The position numbers and the translations under genes were made by a program. Shown in pieces: positions 11,030-19,442 of a DNA stretch of 64,000 bases. The notes beneath the pieces were generated by a model that had not been told where the DNA came from, searched no databases, and saw nothing but the letters and a program-made list of their open reading frames with translations. Numbering within the stretch: position 1 is the stretch's first letter; each line of letters starts with the position of its first letter. The stretch spans positions 1-64,000 of the forward strand of contig CAVXJD010000005.1 of assembly GCA_963762085.1 (NCBI GenBank), written 5' to 3'. The DNA is from DASQGA01 sp963762085. GTDB lineage: Bacteria; Actinomycetota; Thermoleophilia; Gaiellales; Gaiellaceae.

Positions 11030-11684
11030 AACCGGCGCCGCGAACCGTGTGGACTGAGTTTGGTCTTGAACGGATCGTCCACCTTCGCCCGCAATCGTCG
11101 CACCATCACGTCCACGACATTCGTGTCCGTCTCAAAATTAATGTCCCAGACCTGCTCCACGATTTCCGTGCGCGACACCACCTCGCCGGCAAAACGAGCC
11201 AAATGAGCCAGGAGGAGGAATTCCTTGGCCGTGAGATTAAGGGCGACGCCGGCCCGAACCGCCTTGTGGCGGCGGGTGTCGATTTCGAGATCCTCGATCC
11301 GCAATTGCTCGACCTCGCGCGCCGGAGAGCGGCGCAAGACCGAGCGCACGCGCGCCAGCAACTCGGAGAAAGCGAACGGCTTTACCAGGTAATCGTCCGC
11401 TCCCAGCTCAAGTCCCTTGACCCGATCCTTCACGCTATCGCGAGCGGTGAGAAAAAGAATCGGCGTATGACAGACCCTCGCCCCGCAGTTGCGCCACGAC
11501 GGCCCAGCCGTCTTTCTTCGGCAGCATCACGTCGACGATAAGAAGATCATGTCGCGTCGCGCGCGCCAGCTCCAACCCCGTCTCGCCATCCCGGGCGATC
11601 TCCACCGTAAAGCCGGCTTCCCGCAGGCCCTTGGCCGAGAAAAGCCGCCGTCTTTTTTTCGTCTTCGATCAGCAGAATTCGCAT
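11010..11684 (-). CDS. OmpR-family response regulator, frameshifted
   Basis: DNA-binding partner of the kinase downstream. The ATG at 11684 begins MRILLIEDEKKTAAFLGQG with the acidic pocket (ED). The receiver continues in other frames to LELGADDYLVKPFAFSELLA, with the conserved Lys of the KPF motif. The winged-helix output domain has LTAKEFLLLAHLARFAGEVV, VWDINFETDTNVVDVMVRRL, and ends in GYVLKAG with a TGA at 11010-11012. Two or more slips, near 11,630 and 11,475. About 225 codons, normal for the family. The gattacaa repeats at 6904-6933 are the best candidate site in this part of the window. Confidence 0.9.
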
Positions 11685-11760
11685 CTGGAAAAGGACGCCC
11701 GGCGCAGCGGCAGGCTATGCGACTCGTCGCTCGAAACAGCGATCCGGCGCCACGACATCA

Positions 11761-12864
11761 TCAACTGTCGCGCGCGCCGCTGATGAATTCCTCGACGCTC
11801 CGATGCGCTTCGTCATCCGTCATTTGCACCGGCGGATGTTTCGAAAAATAGGCGGACGCGGAATGCAGCACGCCGCCCTTGCCGCGATCCAGGGCGAGTT
11901 TGCAGCAGCGGATGGCGTCGATGGCCACCCCGGCTGAGTTCGGTGAATCTTCGACGGAAAGCTTCACGTCCAGTTCCATCGGCACATCGCCGAAGAGTTT
12001 GCCCTCGACCCGGATGAAACAAATCTTGTTGTCGTTCTGCCAGGGAACGTAATCGCTCGGCCCGATGTGGATGTTTTCATCGGCGAGACGGTCGCCGATG
12101 ACCGACTGCACCGCTTCGGTCTTGGAGGTTTTCTTCGAGGCCAGCCGGCTCCGGTTCAGCATGTTCAGGAAATCGGTGTTGCCGCCGGTGTTGAGCTGAT
12201 AGGTGCGTTCGACTTTTACGCCGCGCTTCCGGAAGAGATCGACGATCGTGCGATGCAAAACCGTCGCGCCCATCTGCGCTTTGATGTCGTCGCCCACGAT
12301 CGGCAGATTCTTGTCCGCAAACCGTTTCGCCCAGACCGGATCGCTGGCGATGAAGACCGGGATGTTATTGACGAAAGCGAGCTTGGCTTCGAGCGCGCAG
12401 GCGGCATAGAAGCGCGTCGCCTCCTCGGATCCGACCGGCAAATAATTCACCATGATCTCCGCGCCCGACTTGCGCAGCTCCTCGATGATCTGTTCGCGCG
12501 TCGATTCCTTTTCCAGGGGAAGAAAGGTGCGCTGCGCATCGTAGTCCTGCATGTGCGTCGGCATAGCCGTCGAAAACGCAGCCCATCATGACGATGGCGC
12601 CGGTCGGCTTGATTTTTTCGCAAAAGACCTTGGTGCAATTCGGCGGGGCGAAAATCGCCTCGGCGGCGTCGAGGCCCACTTTCCGGCGGTCGATGTCGAA
12701 AGCGGCCACGACTTCGATATCCTGCGGCTGATAGGGCCCGATCTGCCGGTGCATCAACCCGACATCGGCGCCGTTGCCGGAAGAATCCCGATAGAAGTTG
12801 ATGCCCTGGAGGAGCGAACTGCGCAGTTCCCCACCCCAACAATGGCAATTCTGATTTTGTTCAT
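11761..12864 (-). CDS. ino1: inositol-3-phosphate synthase, frameshifted at the N-terminus
   Basis: Converts glucose 6-phosphate to 1L-myo-inositol 3-phosphate with NAD. The ATG at 12864 gives MNKIRIAIVGVGNCA, the Rossmann nucleotide-binding loop. After one slip come SSLLQGINFYRDSSGNGADV, PQDIEVVAAFDIDRRKVG and NCTKVFCEKI. After another slip the frame is open to the stop at 11761: VNYLPVGSEEATRFYA, PVFIASDPVWAKRFADKNLP, VGDDIKAQMGATVLHR, LNTGGNTDFLNM, DNKICFIRVEGKLFG and DVKLSVEDSPNSAGVAIDAI. About 365 codons, matching the short form found in archaea and bacteria. The 207-nt upstream to the TolC gene holds no recognisable gene. Confidence 0.9.
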
Positions 12865-13071
12865 TGCAGGAAAACTCCAAGCTAGCCGCTGCCTCGGGAT
12901 CGGGGCAAGAAAGTTGTCACAATATTGCCATATTTGATCGACGCAATCCCGAAGCGCTGGCAATTCGACGCCAGCGTGCGACGCACGTCGGACAATCGCG
13001 TCGCGCAAACCTCGGTCGCGCGGATGGGATTTTTATTGAAAAACTAGGGCTCTGCCACTGAGATAGGACGC

Positions 13072-13820
13072 ATGCGCCGCAGTGCCTGGATCGTCATTTT
13101 TCTGCTGGCGTGGGCAAAAGTCAGCCCGGCCGGCGCCGGCTTACACGGTCGAAGAAGCGGTCGCGCTCGCCAAGAAAGCAGAATGCGGAAATCGCCATCG
13201 CCGCGAAGCAGGTGGAAGCCGCGCGGGGCGGTGTGATTGAAGCGCGCTCCGGCTTTTTGCCGTCGGTGGTTTCCACCGGGTTGCTCCGGAAACGAGAGCG
13301 CCAGGAGGCGTCACGCCTGCGTTCCGATGATTACGACGCGTCGCTGCGCGTGGTGCAGAATCTTTACACGGGCGGCGCGATCACAAGCCAGCGGGCCATC
13401 GCGCGGCTCATCGAGGAAAAGCGGACGCTCGAATACCAGGCGCTCGTCAATCGCGTCTCGATGGATGTGCGGCGTCGCGTTTTACGACGTGCTCCTCAAT
13501 CGCGCGAAGATTCGCGTGCGCGAGCAATCGGTCGGCGTCTTCCAGGAGGAACTCAAGACGCAGCGGGAACGATTGTCGGCCGGGACTCGTCGGCGCCTTG
13601 AATGTCAGCCGCGCCGAGGTCGCGCTGGCCAACGAACAGCCCGAGCTGATCGATGCGCAGACCCGGCTGGAAAATTCCTATCTGCGCTTGAGCCAATTGA
13701 TCGGCGTCGATCCGCGCTCCAGCGCGGAGCCGTTGCGCTTCGAGGCCACCGGACAACTGCAATATCACCCGCGCCGTCCGGATTTGAATGAATGTCTCGC
13801 CTATGCCGATGTGACCCGGC
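13072..13820 (+). CDS. TolC-type outer-membrane efflux protein, 3' truncated at the contig join
   Basis: The ATG at 13072 encodes a signal-like N-terminus (MRRSAWIVIFLLAWAKVSPA), then, after a slip near 13,140, YTVEEAVALAKKQNAEIAIA, NLYTGGAITSQRAIARL, FYDVLLNRAKIRVREQSVG, GALNVSRAEVALANEQPEL, RLSQLIGVDP and LNECLAYADVTRP. The last residues correspond to the start of the second repeat (RPEL in relatives), so about half of a normal 420-480 residue protein is present. It stops resembling the family at about 13,820, exactly where the pckA homology on the other strand begins. TolC proteins form the outer-membrane channel of tripartite exporters; no partner genes are present. Confidence 0.85.
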
Positions 13821-13830
13821 CGTCTCGCCG
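13815..13830. other. junction of two unrelated genomes (assembly chimera)
   Basis: TolC-like homology on the plus strand ends at about 13,820, and PEPCK homology on the minus strand ends at 13,824 (after ...YARLLGE). Both genes lose their 3' halves here in opposite orientation with nothing between them. To the left, nearly all genes carry frameshifts and are didermal. To the right, frames are long, GC-rich and actinobacterial in style. There is no transposase, integrase, tRNA or repeat that would explain a natural insertion. Confidence 0.85.
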
Positions 13831-15069
13831 AGGAGGCGGGCGTAGACCGAAGGGGGCTGCGGCAGGAAGGGCGCCCCGAAACAGGCGGAGAACGTCGGTT
13901 GGGGCTCGTCCACGCCGATCTCCGTGCCCGCGAGCTTGGCCGTGAACCCGGAGAGGAAGTAGAAGAGCGCCTGATCCCTCGAGAGGCGCGCGATCGGGGG
14001 CAGGATCCCGAAGGCGTCGGCCGTCAAGAACACCACGGAGCTCGGGTGGCCGGCCCGCTTGGCCGGGAGCGCGTGCTCGATCTGCTCGAGCTTGTAAGCG
14101 GCCCGCGTGTTCTCGGTCTTCGAGTCGTCGTCGAGGTCGAGCACGCCCTCCTCGTCCACGATCACGTTCTCGAGCACCGTTCCGTAGGTCCGCGTCATCC
14201 GGAAGATCTCGGGCTCCGCATCTTCCGAGAGGCGAATCACTTTCGCGTAGCAGCCGTCCTCGATGTTGAAGACGCCCTGGTCACCCCATCCGTGCTCGTC
14301 GTCGCCGATCAAGTACCGCTCCGCGTCGGCTGAGAGCGTCGTCTTTCCGGTTCCCGACAGTCCGAAGAAGATCGCGACTTTGCCTTGGTGGTCGACGTTC
14401 GCGGAGCAGTGCATGGGCAACACCCCGTCGAGCGGCAGCCGGTCGTTCATGACGCGAGAAGATCGACTTCTTGATCTCGCCGCCGTAGTACGTCCCACCG
14501 ATCACGACCTCGCTCCGCGAAGGGTGGAGAACGACGAACGTCTCCGTTCGGGTTCCGTCCTCTTCGGGGCTCGCCTCGACCCCCGGCGCGTGCAAGACCA
14601 GCGAATCTGGCTCGAAGCCCGTTAGCTCGTCCTCTTCCGGCTCGATGAACATCGTCTTGGAGAAGAGCGCGTGGTAAGGGTGAGCGGTGACGACGCGGAC
14701 CCCGATTCGATGTGCGGGGTCGGCTCCGGCGTAAGCGTCCGTGACGTAGATCGTCTCCTGCTCCTCGAGATACGCGATCACCTTCTCGCGGAGCCCTTCG
14801 AACGACTCCTCCTCGATCGGCTGGTTCACGGCGCCCCAGCCGATCCGGTCCTCGGACTCGGATTCCTTGACGATGAACTTGTCCTTCGGCGAGCGGCCCG
14901 TGAACCGGCCCGTGTCGACCACGATCGGCCCGCCTTCGGCCAGCTTCCCCTCCCCGTTGAGAAGGGAATGGGTGTAGAGGAGGGCGGTGGTGGGATTCCA
15001 GTAGACGCGGCCGCGCGGTGAAAAGCCGTGGTCCTCGAGCCCCGACCCTCTGGGAGTCATGATCGCCAC
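13824..15069 (-). CDS. pckA: phosphoenolpyruvate carboxykinase (ATP), C-terminus cut at the join, one frameshift
   Basis: Gluconeogenic enzyme converting oxaloacetate and ATP to PEP. The start is the GTG at 15069, with AGGAG about 8 nt upstream. Visible motifs: TGRFTGRSPKDKFIV (substrate site), YYGGEIKKSIF, MHCSANVDHQGKVAIFFGLS, the P-loop GLSGTGKTTLSAD, DDEHGWGDQGVFNIEDGCYA, and PTFSACFGAPFLP. A one-base insertion at about 14,455 breaks the frame between KKSIFS and VMNDRLPL. About 415 of the usual 520-535 residues remain; the end is lost at 13,824. It is separated from the TCA-cycle genes by the xer pair. Both the frameshift and the truncation lie close to the join, consistent with poor sequence there. 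Confidence 0.93.
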
Positions 15070-15183
15070 TTCGCCTCTCCTACCGTGGAATTGTTGCCGA
15101 CAAACCGCAACTATCCTACGTGCCCGTCCTGGTCGCTCGGCGCTGCAGACGCTTCAGCGTCATCCGCCCGGCTGAACCTCGCA

Positions 15184-15798
15184 TCAGGTCTCTAGACGGC
15201 GAGCAGGCACGTCGGTTTCGAAGGAGGTCTCCAGCGCGTAGAGGAGCTCGGGCCGCCCGTGGACGTCGAAGCCGAGCGCCAGGAGCACGTCGGAAACCCC
15301 CTCTCCGACCGGCTCGGCCGCGCACCACGAGGCCGGTCCGCGCTGGACACGGAAAGCCCGGAGACCCGCCGCTTCGAAGATGCCGAGCTCGTGGCGGCCC
15401 AGAAGTCCAGGCTCGGCCTCGCCCGCGAGCTCGTACCGCAGCGAGAAGCCGAGCCCGGGAGCGCTGACGAAGCCTTTCCTGAAACGAAGCAAGCTAGGCC
15501 GGTAGGGCGCCCCGAGGAGCGCTCCGCCCATCCCGAGCGGCGTCACGTGCGAGCGAACAAAGAAGACCGCGGGTTCACCGTCCCACGTGCAGTACGTTCG
15601 CACGTTCAGCTGTGAGAACGGCGGGACCGGCAGGCGCCCAAGACGACCGCCACGAGCTCGCAGGCAGACTGCGGTCACGAGGAAGCGACCCTCGACGTCC
15701 GCAGGCTCGAGCTGCGCCGGAAGCGCCCTTCCAACCGACTCCTGGTCCGTTTCCCAGCTCGCCAGGAGGAGGTCTCGAATCTCCAGGCGAAGCCGCAT
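15184..15798 (-). CDS. DUF2071 family protein
   Basis: A 204-residue protein with the DUF2071 (YqjF-like, acetoacetate-decarboxylase-related fold) signature FSQLNVRTYCTWDGEPAVFF, followed by HVTPLGMGGALLGAPYRPSL and a C-terminal region ending ETSFETDVPARRLET. No catalytic residues can be assigned and the function is unknown for the family. The ATG at 15798 is 38 bp from the probable start of the divergent recombinase gene at 15837, so the two share a short promoter region. The 114 bp between this gene and pckA hold nothing recognisable. Confidence 0.75.
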   Translation of the reverse strand: MRLRLEIRDLLLASWETDQESVGRALPAQLEPADVEGRFLVTAVCLRARGGRLGRLPVPPFSQLNVRTYCTWDGEPAVFFVRSHVTPLGMGGALLGAPYRPSLLRFRKGFVSAPGLGFSLRYELAGEAEPGLLGRHELGIFEAAGLRAFRVQRGPASWCAAEPVGEGVSDVLLALGFDVHGRPELLYALETSFETDVPARRLET

Positions 15799-15836
15799 CC
15801 GGCAGGAAGCCTACGGCGCGCCGGGAATTGCCTGCC

Positions 15837-16685
15837 GTGGAGACCGCCACAGCCATCGAGCGTTTTCTGTCGAGCCCGGGCCTGTCCGACGCAACGCGCC
15901 GCGCGTACCGCAGCGACCTACGTGAGTTCTCGGAATGGCTTCGTGAAAGCAGGCTGACGCTGCAGGAGGTCGATGCACGCGCACTCGCCCGCTACGCGGC
16001 CAAGGTGGGTGGCGACCGGCCAGGCCGGGAGCCCCGCAAGCTCGCGAGCACAACCGTCGCCCGCAAGCTGGCCGCCGTGCGCGCACTTCTGCGGGCCGTC
16101 CTCGGGCCCCAGCGAGTCCCGGAGCTGGCGCTCGGTGGCAAGCGGCGCCGGCGGCTCCCCCGCTCGCCCACCGGGCCCGAGACGGAGGCACTCCTGGACA
16201 ATCTCGAAGGCGACGGGCCTCTCGCACTTCGAAACCGAGCGCTCTTCGAGCTTGTCTATTCAGCCGGTCTCCGCGCGCAGGAGGTCGCCGACCTGAACCT
16301 CGCCGACGTCGACTTCGAGCAGGAGCTGGTTCTCGTGCGAGGCAAGGGGGAGAAGGAACGGGCCGTGCCGCTTGGAGAAGAGGCGGCCTTCCGGCTCGGG
16401 AGGTACCTGGAGCACGCCCGACCCTCGCTCGCGCGTGGCGCCGAGAACCGCCTGTTTCTCTCGGCGCGGGGGCGGCCGCTCGACACCTCGACCTTGCGTC
16501 GCGTCCTTCCGAACCCCCACCAGCTTCGACACGCCTTCGCCACCCATCTGCTCGAAGGCGGAGCGGACCTTCGGACGATCCAGGAGCTTCTCGGGCATGC
16601 CTCGCTCTCGACGACGCAGATCTACAGCCATGTCGACGCACGCCGCCTCCGCGCCGTCTACGACCACGCACATCCCCGTGCCTGA
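15837..16685 (+). CDS. xerC: tyrosine recombinase, XerC-like
   Basis: Site-specific recombinase probably acting in chromosome dimer resolution. The frame is open from 15612, but homology begins at VETATAIERFLSSPGLSDAT, so I use the GTG at 15837; this also clears the DUF2071 gene. It has a SAM-like N-terminal core-binding domain (residues about 1-90), then a catalytic domain with SAGLRAQEVADL (Arg), RGKGEKERAVPL (Lys), the HQLRHAFATHLL box (His-x-x-Arg), ELLGHASLSTT (His) and the Tyr nucleophile in TQIYSH. All catalytic residues are present. The segment before the HxxR box (STLRRVLPNPHQLRH) is shorter than in typical XerC. It overlaps the next recombinase gene by 8 nt. Confidence 0.88.
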   Translation: METATAIERFLSSPGLSDATRRAYRSDLREFSEWLRESRLTLQEVDARALARYAAKVGGDRPGREPRKLASTTVARKLAAVRALLRAVLGPQRVPELALGGKRRRRLPRSPTGPETEALLDNLEGDGPLALRNRALFELVYSAGLRAQEVADLNLADVDFEQELVLVRGKGEKERAVPLGEEAAFRLGRYLEHARPSLARGAENRLFLSARGRPLDTSTLRRVLPNPHQLRHAFATHLLEGGADLRTIQELLGHASLSTTQIYSHVDARRLRAVYDHAHPRA

Positions 16686-17571
16686 GCTCGACCCCCAGGT
16701 GGAGAGCTTCCTGGCTCTCCTCACTGCCCGGCGAGCACCCCGCACGGTGGACGCCTACCGGCGCGACCTCGCGGATCTGACCGCGTTCCTCGGCAAGTCG
16801 CCGGTGGACGCCGGCCAGGAGGAGATCGAGGGATGGCTGGCCGACCTACGAGGGCGTGGACAAGCGGCCTCGTCGATCGCCCGGCGCGCCGCTGCCGCAC
16901 GGTCCTTCTACCGCCACCTGGCGCTGCTCGGCGTTCGAGCGGACAACCCGGCCGCTGACGTCGACCTCCCACGCCGCCGCCGGAAGCTGCCGCGCACGCT
17001 CTCGCCGGGAGAGGTCGAGCGTCTGATCACGGCCGCCGACGGGACGACTCCACGGGCCCGACGCGATCATGCGCTCGTCGAGCTCCTCTACGGCGCGGGT
17101 CTGCGCGTCGGCGAGGCGGTCGGGCTCGAACGGGGCGGCGTCGACCTCGAGAACCGGCTCGTCCGCTGTGTGGGCAAGGGCGACAAGGAACGGATCGTTC
17201 CGATCGGCGGGCACGCGGTCGCTGCGCTCCGCCGGTACCTGGCCCATGGCCGACCGCACCTCGACCGCCGTCACAGACCGGAGCTCTTCCTGAATGCACA
17301 GGGCGGCGCGCTGACCCGGGCGGGAGCGTTCTTCATCCTTCGCCACGTCGCCTCGAAGGCTGGGTTGGAGCCCGGGCGCGTGCACCCGCACCTGCTGCGC
17401 CACTCCTTCGCCACCCACCTGCTCGAGGGCGGCGCCGATCTGCGCAGCGTCCAGGAGATGCTGGGCCACGCCGACCTTGGCACCACGGAGATCTACACGC
17501 ACGTTTCGGAACGCCGCCGACGAGACACCTACTTCAGTACACATCCGCACGCACGGCGGACGCGTCCCTGA
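16678..17571 (+). CDS. xerD: tyrosine recombinase, XerD-like
   Basis: Second Xer-family recombinase, 297 residues. The GTG at 16678 overlaps the previous stop (GTGCCTGA); an in-frame ATG at 16630 would force a 56-nt overlap and is less likely. The core-binding domain has RRAPRTVDAYRRDLADLTAF. The catalytic domain has YGAGLRVGEAVGL (Arg), GKGDKERIVPIGG (Lys), HPHLLRHSFATHLLEGGADL (His-x-x-Arg), EMLGHADLGTT (His) and TEIYTHVSERRR (Tyr). In many bacteria the two Xer partners are encoded apart; here they are adjacent and translationally coupled. No prophage or integron genes flank them, which supports a housekeeping role. Confidence 0.88.
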   Translation: MPELDPQVESFLALLTARRAPRTVDAYRRDLADLTAFLGKSPVDAGQEEIEGWLADLRGRGQAASSIARRAAAARSFYRHLALLGVRADNPAADVDLPRRRRKLPRTLSPGEVERLITAADGTTPRARRDHALVELLYGAGLRVGEAVGLERGGVDLENRLVRCVGKGDKERIVPIGGHAVAALRRYLAHGRPHLDRRHRPELFLNAQGGALTRAGAFFILRHVASKAGLEPGRVHPHLLRHSFATHLLEGGADLRSVQEMLGHADLGTTEIYTHVSERRRRDTYFSTHPHARRTRP

Positions 17572-17581
17572 AGGAGGCGCA

Positions 17582-17758
17582 ATGGAAACCCTCGACCCCC
17601 AGATCCTCGGCCAGCTGACGATCGTCGGCGGCGTCGGAGTCGCGATGCTGTGGCTGGCGACGCGCCTGCACGTCCTCGAGCGACGCGAGACGGACAGGCG
17701 CTGCCCGTCGTGCCGCAGGTTCGTTGAACGCGGCCGGGTCTGTCCCTGCTCGCAGTAG
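17582..17758 (+). CDS. small membrane protein with zinc-ribbon-like tail
   Basis: A 58-residue protein starting at ATG 17582, with an ideal ribosome site (AAGGAGG at 17571-17577) that overlaps the stop of the xerD-like gene. Residues about 9-27 (LGQLTIVGGVGVAMLWLATR) form one membrane segment. The tail CPSCRRFVERGRVCPC has paired cysteines in a zinc-ribbon arrangement. Its strong ribosome site and position argue that it is real and in an operon with the recombinases. I do not recognise the family. Confidence 0.7.
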   Translation: METLDPQILGQLTIVGGVGVAMLWLATRLHVLERRETDRRCPSCRRFVERGRVCPCSQ

Positions 17759-17775
17759 CGCCGCACGCCTAACGC

Positions 17776-17795
17776 GGGCGGGTCAAGACCCGCCC
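17776..17795. terminator. bidirectional terminator hairpin
   Basis: GGGCGGGTC, AA, GACCCGCCC: a perfect 9-bp inverted repeat between the small membrane protein (stop 17758, plus) and the HEAT-like gene (stop 17796, minus). The same stem core recurs after rpoD (41350-41374). Confidence 0.7.
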
Positions 17796-18287
17796 CTACT
17801 TGGCTGCGGCCTTTTGCTTCAAGGCGCGGAGGACCGCCCCGGCGGCACGGGCGACCTCCTGATCCTCGTCACCCTCGGCGATGTGCGTGAGGAGGGTCAT
17901 GGTGTCCTGGGTCGCCGACCCGTTCTTCAGACAGAGCACGGCCAGACGGCGAACCGCTCCGTTCGGATCGCCGTTTGCGAGCGTGTGTAACCGGGGGCGG
18001 ACACCGTTGACCGGCCCCGGATGAGTCCGAGATAAGAGCTCGAGGGAGAGCAGAGCTGAGCCCCGGCATGCGGGACTGTCGTCATCGAGGCCGCGGCGAA
18101 GCATCTCGGTCTTCTGAGCGAAGCGAAGCTGGCCGATGGCACGAAAGGCGATCGCGCGCTCGCGGAAGTCCAGGCTGTGGACCGCCTCGTCGATCTCGTC
18201 GTCGACGTCTCGGCGGAGGTCCGCGAGTGTTCGCTCGTCGGTAATGCCTGCGGCGCGCTGGACGGCCGCTGCGAGAACCGCAGACAA
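17796..18287 (-). CDS. HEAT-repeat-like helical protein
   Basis: A 163-residue all-helical protein starting at a TTG directly after the gltA stop (TAATTG), so translated by coupling. Segments such as FRERAIAFRAIGQLRFAQKT, ACRGSALLSLELLSRTHPG and DPNGAVRRLAVLCLKNG have the spacing of HEAT/Armadillo-like repeats. It ends in a lysine and alanine-rich tail. It would be a protein-binding scaffold; no catalytic motif is visible. Placement in one transcript with citrate synthase is clear, but functional linkage is not known. Confidence 0.6.
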   Translation of the reverse strand: MSAVLAAAVQRAAGITDERTLADLRRDVDDEIDEAVHSLDFRERAIAFRAIGQLRFAQKTEMLRRGLDDDSPACRGSALLSLELLSRTHPGPVNGVRPRLHTLANGDPNGAVRRLAVLCLKNGSATQDTMTLLTHIAEGDEDQEVARAAGAVLRALKQKAAAK

Positions 18288-19370
18288 TTACCCGACCGAG
18301 GCGATCGAGCGCTGCCCGGGTCCGACGTACTGCGCCGAGGGCCGGATCAGCCGCCCGGTGCGCTTCTCCTCGAGGATGTGAGCCGCCCAGCCGGCGACCC
18401 GGGAGCAAGCGAACATGGCGGGCGTCAGGTCGGGGGGAACCTTGGCAAGGTCGAGGACAACGGCCGAATAGAACTCGACGTTCGTGGCGATCACGTAGTC
18501 GGGCTTTCGTCGGTGCAGCTCGGCCAGTGCGGCTTCTTCGAGCGCCTCGGCGATCTCGAAACGAGGCGACCCGAGCTCCTGCGCCGTCCGCTTCAGGATG
18601 CGTGAGCGCGGGTCCTCGGCCCGGTAGATGCGATGGCCGAAGCCCATGATCTTCCCGTGGCTGTCGAGGATCTTCTTGACGTAGGCCTCCGGATCCCCCT
18701 TCTGCGCCACCTCGTCCAGCATCGGCAGCACGCGGGCCGGCGCGCCGCCGTGGAGCGGACCGCTCAGCGCACCGACGGCCGCCGACATCGCGGCACCGCA
18801 ATCCGCCCCGGTCGACGCGGTGATCCGCGCGGTGAACGTCGAGGCGTTGAGCCCGTGCTCGGCGGTGCAGATCCAGTAGGTGTCGATGGCTTTCACGTGG
18901 TCCGGGTCTGCCTCGCCCCGCCAGCGCAGGAGGAACTTCTCGGCCGCGGAGTCGCCGGCGGCGACAACGTCGTCGGGAGCAGGCTCTCGACCGTCGGCGA
19001 TCGCGGCCGACTTCGCCACGATCGACATCATCTGCGCGGAAAGGCGAGCAAGGTCGTCTCGCGCCTGGGAGTCGTCGATGTCGACGATCTTGCCGAGCCC
19101 CCACTCGCTGGAGAGATGCGCGGTCTCGGCCTGGAGGTCGGAGGGAGCGTTTCCGCTCAGCCCCTTCGGCTCATACGGCTCCGGATCCGGCATGCCCGGC
19201 TCGAAGCTCTCGTCGACGAGCAGGCCCCAGACCTTCTCGTAGGGCACATGGCCGACGAGCTCCTCGATGTCGACGCCGCGGTAGCGAAGCGCGCCGCCCT
19301 CCTTATCCGGCTCGGCGATCTCGGTCTGGATGGCGACCACACCCTCGAGGCCGGGCTTGAACTCGCTCAT
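18288..19370 (-). CDS. gltA: citrate synthase
   Basis: Condenses acetyl-CoA and oxaloacetate, the entry step of the TCA cycle. 360 residues, of the short dimeric type. Catalytic and substrate residues: His172 in TAEHGLNAST, His207 in GPLHGGAPARV, His246 in MGFGHRIYRAEDPRS. The residue equivalent to the catalytic Asp is Glu299 (TNVEFYSA); this Asp-to-Glu change is, from memory, usual in an actinobacterial subgroup. The ATG is at 19370. It is divergent from icd with about 70 bp between, and a HEAT-like ORF follows in the same transcript. Confidence 0.95.
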   Translation of the reverse strand: MSEFKPGLEGVVAIQTEIAEPDKEGGALRYRGVDIEELVGHVPYEKVWGLLVDESFEPGMPDPEPYEPKGLSGNAPSDLQAETAHLSSEWGLGKIVDIDDSQARDDLARLSAQMMSIVAKSAAIADGREPAPDDVVAAGDSAAEKFLLRWRGEADPDHVKAIDTYWICTAEHGLNASTFTARITASTGADCGAAMSAAVGALSGPLHGGAPARVLPMLDEVAQKGDPEAYVKKILDSHGKIMGFGHRIYRAEDPRSRILKRTAQELGSPRFEIAEALEEAALAELHRRKPDYVIATNVEFYSAVVLDLAKVPPDLTPAMFACSRVAGWAAHILEEKRTGRLIRPSAQYVGPGQRSIASVG

Positions 19371-19442
19371 CTGCTCCCTCTCATCTCAGCGGCACGGTAC
19401 CTGAGCGTTGTACCCGGGCGGCCCGCATACAATCAGGCCCCG

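Noticed and set aside
13072..15069. Natural horizontal transfer or rearrangement at 13.82 kb
   Set aside because: Both genes are cut at the same base with nothing between, the error pattern changes at the same point, and no mobile element is present. An assembly join explains all three.
15837..17571. Prophage or integrative element suggested by two integrase-type genes
   Set aside because: No att repeats, tRNA, excisionase or phage genes flank them. Both look like chromosomal Xer enzymes embedded in housekeeping genes.
18633..19442. N-terminal extension of the icd open frame
   Set aside because: It is antisense to gltA and shows no homology. The isocitrate dehydrogenase begins at MPHRVTLIPGDGTG (19443).
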